64,000 nt of DNA from UBA3069 sp050633465 (GTDB lineage Bacteria > Pseudomonadota > Alphaproteobacteria > Rhodobacterales > Rhodobacteraceae), in the NCBI GenBank assembly GCA_050633465.1, contig JBOEGO010000029.1, forward strand, positions 45,572 through 109,571, read 5' to 3'. Shown here one piece after another: positions 58,532 to 64,000 of the stretch. Each line of letters starts with the position of its first letter. Position 1 is the stretch's first letter. Below the pieces are notes generated by a model. That model was not told the DNA's origin and ran no database searches. It worked only from the letters and a program-made list of their open reading frames with translations. A program made the position numbers and the translations under genes.

Positions 58532-59791
58532 CTATTCCACCAGAATAGCACGAAAATCGTTAACATTGGTCAGGGTTGGTCCGGTGATCACCTGCCGGTC
58601 TATCGCAGCGAAGAAGCGGTGCGCGTCATTGCGCGCCAGCGCCTGTTGCGGGGCGATCCCATGGTTATGAGCCAACATCAATGTGTCGGGACCGATCACC
58701 GCGCCCGCCACCTCGGCTGCGCCATCCACGCCATCGGTGTCGCAGGCCAGTGCGTGAATGCCCGCTGCGCCGCCCAGCGCGATGGCCAGCGCCAGACAGT
58801 ATTCGGCGTTCGGCCCGCCGATACCATCGCCCCTGCGCGTCACCGTCAATTCACCGCCCGACAGCAACAACAGCGGCGGTGCATCCGGCCCGCGACCCGC
58901 CTGTAATTTCAGCGCAAGCGCGGCATGGCTGGCCGCGATATCGCGCGCCTCGCCTTCGATTGCGTCACCTAAAATCTGCACCTTGATCCCTGCATTGCGG
59001 GCCAGTTCGGCGGCGGCATCCAACGACTGCGCAGGCGCGGCGTAAATACGGTTTTCCACCCGCGACAGGCGCGTATCATCGGGTGCAATCACCCCTGTTG
59101 GCGCGTTCAGCGCGGCGCGCACGCTGTCGGGCGCGTCGATCTGCCAGCGTTCCAGAACAGCCCGCGCATCTGCCGTAGTGGCCGCATCGCCCACCGTCGG
59201 GCCAGACCCGATAAAGGCCGGATCATCCCCCGGCACATCCGAAATCATCAGCGCCAGCATCTGCGCCGGATAGGCAGCAGCGGCCAGTTGCCCGCCCTTG
59301 ACCCGGCTCAGGTGTTTGCGCAGCGCGTTCATCCGGTCAATCGGTGCGCCCGATGCCAGCAACGCCGCATTCACCGCCTGTTTTTCCGCCAAGGTGATAT
59401 CGCCCGCAGGCGCGATCAACAGCGATGACGCCCCGCCCGAAATCAGCGCCAGCACATAATCATCCGCGCCCAAACCGCTCAGCAAATCCAGCATGTCCGC
59501 CGTGGCAGCCAGACCTGCGGCGTCCGGCACAGGATGCGCGGCCTCGACAATCCGGATGCCCTGACAAGGGCGGGCATAGCCATAGCGGGTGATCACCAGC
59601 CCCTCGCAGGCTCCCCATTCTGCTTCGACGGCTTCGGCCATGCGGGCGCTGGCCTTGCCTGCGCCAATCACCACCACACGCCCCGCCGGTTTCGGCGGCA
59701 GATGCTGCGCCAGTGATTGCATCGGATCGGCCACGGCCACTGCACGCAGAAACAGACGGTTCAACAGATCGGAAGGGGGTTCCAGTGTCAT
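58532..59791 (-). CDS. Glycerate 2-kinase (DUF4147/GckA type)
   Basis: The 419-residue protein has the N-terminal domain VVIGAGKASARMAEAVEAEW and ALISGGASSLL and the C-terminal LLLSGGELTVTRRGDGIGGPN with LALAIALGG. Members phosphorylate D-glycerate to 2-phosphoglycerate; older annotations call them hydroxypyruvate reductase (TtuD). It shares an ATGA with the thioesterase gene upstream. It ends 3 bp from the convergent malonate regulator. Confidence 0.85.
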   Translation of the reverse strand: MTLEPPSDLLNRLFLRAVAVADPMQSLAQHLPPKPAGRVVVIGAGKASARMAEAVEAEWGACEGLVITRYGYARPCQGIRIVEAAHPVPDAAGLAATADMLDLLSGLGADDYVLALISGGASSLLIAPAGDITLAEKQAVNAALLASGAPIDRMNALRKHLSRVKGGQLAAAAYPAQMLALMISDVPGDDPAFIGSGPTVGDAATTADARAVLERWQIDAPDSVRAALNAPTGVIAPDDTRLSRVENRIYAAPAQSLDAAAELARNAGIKVQILGDAIEGEARDIAASHAALALKLQAGRGPDAPPLLLLSGGELTVTRRGDGIGGPNAEYCLALAIALGGAAGIHALACDTDGVDGAAEVAGAVIGPDTLMLAHNHGIAPQQALARNDAHRFFAAIDRQVITGPTLTNVNDFRAILVE

Positions 59792-60666
59792 CGCGGCGTG
59801 ACCTGACGGATCAGCCCCTCTTGGGCGGTTTCTGCCACCAACCGCCCGTCACGGGTGAAAATCTGGCCACGGGCAAACCCGCGTGCGCCACCCGCCCAGG
59901 GGCTGTCGGTGGCATATAGCAGCCAGTCATCCATACGCAGATCGCCATGCAGCCACAGCGCATGATCCAGCGAAGCACATTGCATATCGGCATCGGAAAA
60001 CCCCTTGCCGTGCGGCATCATCGACACCGCCAACAACCCCATATCCGAGGCAAAGGCCAGCGCGGCGCGATGGGTGTTCGCATCATCCGGCAGCGGTTCC
60101 TTGGCGCGAAACCACATGCCATAGCGCGGCGGGCGCGGCGTGTGATCGTAAGGCGCACGCAGAATGCAGGGGCGCAATTCAACGGGGCGGTTGACCATCA
60201 GATAATGGCGCAATCGTTCGGGCAATTTATCGGCATGACGCTCGTTCAGCTCTGCCTCGCTTGGCAAATCATCGGGCTGGGGGAAATCATCAGGCATATC
60301 CGGATGATGCGACAGGCCGCTCTCCTCGACTTGAAACGAACAGGACAGGTTCAAAATCGGCTTGCCGTTTTGCAGGGCAACAACACGGCGGGTGTTGAAA
60401 CTGCGCCCGTCGCGGTCGCGGTTGATCTGATACAGCACCGGCGCAGTCGCATCGCCCGCACGGATGAAATAGGCGTGCAGCGAATGCAGAATGCGGTCGT
60501 CCGGCACCGTGCGCATGGCCGCCATCACCGATTGCCCCAACGCCTGACCGCCAAACATGCGCCCCGCACCACCGGGCGTGGCCATGCCGCGGTAAAAATC
60601 ATTCTCGATCTGTTCGACATCCAGCAGCTTTGCCAAGCCGCCGATTTTTCCTGATTGCACTGTCAC
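59788..60666 (-). CDS. tesB: Acyl-CoA thioesterase II (TesB)
   Basis: The 292-residue double hot-dog protein has GRMFGGQALGQSVMAA and HSLHAYFIRAGD in the first half and SLDHALWLHGDLRMDDW and RGQIFTRDGRLVAET in the second, including the catalytic Asp/Thr/Gln region. It hydrolyses acyl-CoA esters. The GTG at 60666 has AGG nearby; a TTG at 60678 is an alternative. The end overlaps the glycerate kinase gene by four bases. Confidence 0.88.
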   Translation of the reverse strand: MTVQSGKIGGLAKLLDVEQIENDFYRGMATPGGAGRMFGGQALGQSVMAAMRTVPDDRILHSLHAYFIRAGDATAPVLYQINRDRDGRSFNTRRVVALQNGKPILNLSCSFQVEESGLSHHPDMPDDFPQPDDLPSEAELNERHADKLPERLRHYLMVNRPVELRPCILRAPYDHTPRPPRYGMWFRAKEPLPDDANTHRAALAFASDMGLLAVSMMPHGKGFSDADMQCASLDHALWLHGDLRMDDWLLYATDSPWAGGARGFARGQIFTRDGRLVAETAQEGLIRQVTPR

Positions 60667-60713
60667 GTAACCTGCCAATCCATCATTTATCTATTGTTGT
60701 GACCATCATGCAC

Positions 60714-61595
60714 CTAAGGCGCGATCACCGTCACCCCCGGAATACGCGACAGGTTGAAACAGTCTTCTTCATAGGTTTCGGTCAGTTCATCGACCAATTC
60801 ATCGGTCCATCCGGGCAGGTCCAGCTCTTCTTCGATTTCATCCTCGATCGCGAATTTATCCAGAAACGCCACCATCACGCGGCGCTTTTGCATTTCGGTC
60901 ATGCCGGGGTGTTCCTTTAGATAGGTTCGAAACCGGCGCATCCCTTCCTTGGACATGATTTCCTGCAACAAATCGAACGACCCGTTGATCTTGGTCCCGG
61001 GGAAAATGTTACCCATGTCGCGCATGATCTGCCCCCAGATCAGCGGCGTATCCTCGTTGCACCAGACGGTGACAGGCACATCGGGCAGCATGGATCGAAT
61101 GCGCAGGACCATCTCGCTCCATCGCAGAGCGCGAGGATCTGTCCCATCCAGGAAATCATCGAAAGCAGAGGGCGAGGCATCGCCATAAAGCGCGGGCAAA
61201 AACGACGCAGGATTGCGCACCGACAGGTATAATTCCAACTGGTCTCCGGCAAACAACTGCTGCACCGCCTCTAACCGCTCGGCTGCGCGGGAATAATAAA
61301 CGCCCCGTTGCAATACGGTTTTGGCATTGGCCATCAGGGTCGATGAAGACAGGATCATGCGGTCGGGGCGCTCTTCGCCCTCCAGCAGAGCGTCCAGCAT
61401 CACCTCGCGGGCATTGGCGGCGGGCGCGGCAGATGCGGCCACCTTTTTCGTGGCATCGCGCAACAGGCGGCGATAGCGCCCCACGGGCGGCACCGCCACG
61501 CCCTGCTCCGCGAACTGCTTGGCGTTCTTAAGCAGGGATTTCACCAGCCTGCCTTCGTCGGTGCGATGCACCCCTGCGTGAAGAACGATCTGCAT
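60714..61595 (-). CDS. Uncharacterised protein, sulfotransferase-like N terminus
   Basis: The 293-residue protein begins MQIVLHAGVHRTDEGRLVKS, which recalls the LHIGxxKTGTT start of bacterial sulfotransferases but without a true P-loop, and has YLSVRNPASFLPALYGD, similar to the second PAPS-site block. The C-terminal part is acidic (DKFAIEDEIEEELDLPGW) and ends in a conserved-looking NLSRIPGVTVIAP. A distant or inactive sulfotransferase is a guess. It is divergent from the iron-type permease gene. Confidence 0.65.
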   Translation of the reverse strand: MQIVLHAGVHRTDEGRLVKSLLKNAKQFAEQGVAVPPVGRYRRLLRDATKKVAASAAPAANAREVMLDALLEGEERPDRMILSSSTLMANAKTVLQRGVYYSRAAERLEAVQQLFAGDQLELYLSVRNPASFLPALYGDASPSAFDDFLDGTDPRALRWSEMVLRIRSMLPDVPVTVWCNEDTPLIWGQIMRDMGNIFPGTKINGSFDLLQEIMSKEGMRRFRTYLKEHPGMTEMQKRRVMVAFLDKFAIEDEIEEELDLPGWTDELVDELTETYEEDCFNLSRIPGVTVIAP

Positions 61596-61683
61596 CAAGG
61601 CTCCGTTACTGGACTGGGCTGTTCATGGCCGAATATATGCTCTTTTCTGGACAGTTAAACAGGTTTCGGGCATGGGAGCAGAC

Positions 61684-63345
61684 ATGAGTGACATCACAGG
61701 CAACATATCCGCCGCAAAACCCAAAACCCGCCACCGGATCGAACCATGGTCGCTGGGCGCATTGATCATTGCTGCGCTGGTGCTGGCGCCGATCATTGCA
61801 GTGCTGGGTCTGGCCCTGTTTCCAACCAATAATATCTGGCCGCATCTGCTGTCGACAACCCTGCCGCGTTATCTGCAAAACAGCATGGTGTTGATGCTGT
61901 CTGTCGGCGCACTGGCTGGTGCAGTTGGCACGGGGTCGGCGTGGCTGGTGGCACGTTACCGCTTTTTCGGTGCGCGCTGGCTGGAATGGCTGTTGCTGTT
62001 GCCACTGGCAATCCCGGCCTATGTCGGCGCCTATGCTCTGGTGGACCTGTTTGAATATGCAGGGCCAGTGCAAACCGGCCTGCGCGACCTGATGGGTTGG
62101 CAAACATCACGCGATTACTGGTTCCCGCAAATCCGGTCTATGGGCGCGGCGATACTGGTGCTGTCCGCCGCCCTATACCCCTATGTCTATCTGCTGGCCC
62201 GTCAGGCATTTCGCGACCAGTCCGGCGCCGCAGACGAGGTCGCGCGCTCCCTTGGCGCAGGCCCGTTCAAACGGTTTTTCCGTGTTGGCCTGCCGCTGGC
62301 CCGCCCCGCTATCGCCGCAGGCATGGCCATCGTGATGATGGAAACCATCAATGATTTCGGCACGGTCGATTATTTCGCCGTGCAAACCCTGACCACAGGC
62401 ATCTTTTCGGTGTGGCTACAAAGCAACAACGCAGGCGGCGCGGCCCAGATCGCATCGGTTGTGTTGATACTGGTAATCGCACTGGTGGGGCTGGAGAAGG
62501 CATCGCGCCGGCGCCTGCGGTTTTTCAACCTGTCATCGCGCCACCGTGCGGTGCAGCATGTGCATTTGCACGGCGCTGCGGCTGCGCTGGCGTTTCTTGC
62601 CTGCCTGATCCCCTTTGCCATGGGGTTTATCCTTCCCGCCAGCGTCATTGGCCATCACGCCCTGCAAAACGCCGGACAATGGGGTGATCCCGCTTTGCTG
62701 CGCGCGCTTTGGAACACCGTCAGCGTGGGGGGCACAGCGGCCGTTGTCACGGTGTTGGCGGGGGTGTTCATGGTTTACGGCGTGCGCCTGTCGGGCCGCG
62801 CCCTGCCGCGCATATTGCTGCCGCTGACCACCATCGGATACGCCGCACCGGGGGCCGTGTTGGGCGTGGGCATCCTGATCCCGCTGGCGCTGTTGGATCA
62901 CTGGCTGGCAGACACCGTTCAGGCGGTTGCCGGCATTGACATCGGGCTGCTGATGACCGGATCGGCCTTCGCATTGGTGCTGGCCTATAGCGTGCGGTTT
63001 TTCGCCATCGCCCAAGGCGCCGCCGATGCCGCAATGGGGCGCATTTCACCCAGCCTGCCGATGGCCGCACGATCGTTGGGCCGCCGTCAGGGACAGGTGC
63101 TATCCGAGGTATACTACCCCCTCATTCGCGGCTCTGTCGCATCGGCCCTGCTGTTGGTTTTCGTCGATTGCGTCAAGGAACTGCCCGCCACCCTGCTGCT
63201 GCGCCCGTTTAACTTCAACACATTGGCCACCCGCGTTCACGAACAGGCCAGCCTCGAAAATCTGGGCGATGCCGCGCCCGCCGCCATGATGGTCATCGCC
63301 GTCGGGTTGGTCGCGGTAGGGATGCTGGCCCGCGCCAACCGATAA
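61684..63345 (+). CDS. Iron(III)-type ABC transporter permease (FbpB/AfuB-like)
   Basis: The ATG at 61684 follows GGGAG and gives 553 residues with two permease modules of six helices each, as in FbpB. Each half has its own coupling loop: ADEVARSLGAGPFKRFF and MAARSLGRRQGQVLSEVYYP. It imports ferric iron from a periplasmic binding protein. Neither binding protein nor ATPase is encoded alongside, so partners are elsewhere. An upstream ATG at 61672 adds four residues only. The tRNA-Thr gene follows 47 bp later. Confidence 0.85.
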   Translation: MSDITGNISAAKPKTRHRIEPWSLGALIIAALVLAPIIAVLGLALFPTNNIWPHLLSTTLPRYLQNSMVLMLSVGALAGAVGTGSAWLVARYRFFGARWLEWLLLLPLAIPAYVGAYALVDLFEYAGPVQTGLRDLMGWQTSRDYWFPQIRSMGAAILVLSAALYPYVYLLARQAFRDQSGAADEVARSLGAGPFKRFFRVGLPLARPAIAAGMAIVMMETINDFGTVDYFAVQTLTTGIFSVWLQSNNAGGAAQIASVVLILVIALVGLEKASRRRLRFFNLSSRHRAVQHVHLHGAAAALAFLACLIPFAMGFILPASVIGHHALQNAGQWGDPALLRALWNTVSVGGTAAVVTVLAGVFMVYGVRLSGRALPRILLPLTTIGYAAPGAVLGVGILIPLALLDHWLADTVQAVAGIDIGLLMTGSAFALVLAYSVRFFAIAQGAADAAMGRISPSLPMAARSLGRRQGQVLSEVYYPLIRGSVASALLLVFVDCVKELPATLLLRPFNFNTLATRVHEQASLENLGDAAPAAMMVIAVGLVAVGMLARANR

Positions 63346-63392
63346 ATGCCCCCTTGCACGATCGCAAATGTTTGAGTATCTGAGCGCCCAGT

Positions 63393-63468
63393 GCCCCTAT
63401 AGCTCAGCTGGTAGAGCAACTGATTTGTAATCAGTAGGTCCGCGGTTCGAGTCCGTGTGGGGGCACCA
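63393..63468 (+). tRNA. tRNA-Thr(TGT)
   Basis: The 76-base gene folds into a full cloverleaf. Acceptor arms are GCCCCTA and TGGGGGC, the anticodon stem ACTGA/TCAGT holds loop TTTGTAA with anticodon TGT, and the T arm is CGCGG-TTCGAGT-CCGTG. CCA is encoded at 63466-63468. It reads ACA, and by wobble other Thr codons. Confidence 0.95.
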
Positions 63469-63661
63469 TTTAAATTACTGAAAATGAACGGAAAATTTCG
63501 AATTCACGCAGTGAGCGGCGAGCGATTTTCAAACGTTTTTCAAACACAGGCTGGTTTTGCCGCTCATAGATTCTGTTAACGTTTTGGTAACCTCAATTGG
63601 TTAACGATTGAAGAAGATGTTCGTTTAATCGTTTCTCGTCAGAGGCTTGCCAACCGCGACC
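63469..63661. other. Gene-free stretch after tRNA-Thr with TTAAC repeats
   Basis: This 193-bp stretch is richer in A+T than the rest of the window. It contains GTTAACG at 63575-63581 and again at 63600-63606, and TTAA-N7-GTAAC, one base from a CtrA-type site, at 63576. No open frame, hairpin with T run or integrase gene is visible. It probably holds the promoter of the next gene. Confidence 0.4.
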
Positions 63662-63994
63662 ATGTTGCAGACGTTCGAAAATACGCGCCCATATGCTCAA
63701 CCGCTCTCGCCCATAGAGGCGAGGGGCAAACGCTATGCGCTGCCACCGGACTTTGTGAGCGGTCTCACCTTCTTGCGGCCACTGCTATCGGCCAAGGGGC
63801 AATGGCTCGACACGCAAGTTCACTTGCTCAACGGCAAGCTCTACGCCCTTACCAACAAACTGATCGTTGAGCACGATCTCGGAGACTTAGAACTCCCAAA
63901 CTGGTGGTTCAACTCTAAGACGATACGAACGCTTGAGGCGTTTCAGGCTCCGCCAAGCGAGGTGTTCGTGGACGGTGTTGTGAGGTGCCCCTAG
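63662..63994 (+). CDS. Small unassigned protein, possible sliding-clamp-like domain
   Basis: The 110-residue protein has LPPDFVSGLTFLRPLL, VHLLNGKLYALTNKLIVEHD and LPNWWFNSKTIRTLEAF. The order of strands and a helix faintly resembles one module of a DNA polymerase beta clamp, as encoded on some phages and islands. This is a weak resemblance, and stop TAG at 63992-63994 would cut such a protein short. A TTG start at 63647 is possible because AGAGG lies just before it. It sits downstream of a tRNA gene in A+T-richer DNA, a usual place for integrated elements. Confidence 0.45.
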   Translation: MLQTFENTRPYAQPLSPIEARGKRYALPPDFVSGLTFLRPLLSAKGQWLDTQVHLLNGKLYALTNKLIVEHDLGDLELPNWWFNSKTIRTLEAFQAPPSEVFVDGVVRCP

Positions 63995-64000
63995 ATTTGT

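Noticed and set aside
63391..63994. GTGCCCCTA at both 63391 and 63985 as an att direct repeat
   Set aside because: The match is only 9 bases, includes the 5' end of the tRNA instead of its 3' end, and no integrase gene is in sight. Attachment sites normally repeat the 3' part.
1..64000. CRISPR array
   Set aside because: No regularly spaced repeats of 24-40 bases and no cas-like genes were seen.

Overview
The window is a chromosomal segment of an alphaproteobacterium, most likely a marine member of Rhodobacterales (Roseobacter group). The pointers are the lptC-lptA-lptB-hpf-ptsN order, a short one-domain RNase D next to lptC, a smo/mtlK-type polyol operon, a matPQMAB-type malonate operon, a Core-2-like glycosyltransferase with a long extra C-terminal domain, and a moderately G+C-rich coding style with many GTG/TTG starts. 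This assignment is inference from gene content; no 16S gene is present.

Layout. 1-4740: tail of an unknown gene, then an IclR regulator, a beta-hydroxyacid dehydrogenase and a tcuA-tcuB flavoprotein/Fe-S membrane pair. 4804-9839: a YhaO/YhaN-like (SbcD/SbcC-like) nuclease-ATPase pair and a lone PAAR protein. 10084-12799: a two-subunit molybdenum hydroxylase (IorAB type) behind a repeat-rich promoter region. 12860-17979: a small acyl-transfer locus (LnmK-like gene, LpxL-like acyltransferase, divergent acyl carrier protein) whose LnmK-like gene is split by a 2,698-bp insertion element. 18040-21840: rnd, lptCAB, hpf, ptsN. 21868-32159: a long minus-strand run for surface glycan (sulfotransferase, four glycosyltransferases, galE, galU, kdsB, cysQ). 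32288-40488: ABC-2 permease, alkB, dnaK-dnaJ, kdsA, kdsD and an unknown membrane protein. 40492-52049: polyol (sorbitol/mannitol-type) uptake and catabolism with a divergent fructokinase. 52057-58528: malonate uptake and conversion to acetyl-CoA with a divergent GntR regulator. 58532-63345: glycerate kinase, acyl-CoA thioesterase, an unknown protein and an iron-type ABC permease. 63393-64000: tRNA-Thr(TGT) followed by an unplaced small gene that may mark the edge of an island.

The most notable object is the insertion element at 13629-16326. It has 22-bp perfect terminal inverted repeats, an 8-bp target duplication (CAAATGTG), and an IS1-family DDE transposase. It is far longer than a simple IS because it also carries a Panacea-domain (PanA antitoxin-like) gene overlapping a two-helix membrane protein gene, a small basic protein, a small helix-turn-helix protein, and a perfect inverted pair of DnaA boxes near its left end. 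It reads as an insertion sequence that carries a PanAT-type toxin-antitoxin or defence cassette. Removing the element and one copy of the duplication restores an intact 260-codon LnmK-like gene lying 8 bp downstream of the acyltransferase gene.

Outside that element the genes are dense, and I found no gene-free stretch longer than 300 bases. Several intergenic signals look functional: a heat-shock promoter before dnaK, hairpins between dnaK and dnaJ and between the polyol binding-protein and permease genes, a 30-bp inverted repeat before the fructokinase gene, and a TTGTATACAA operator before the malonate genes.
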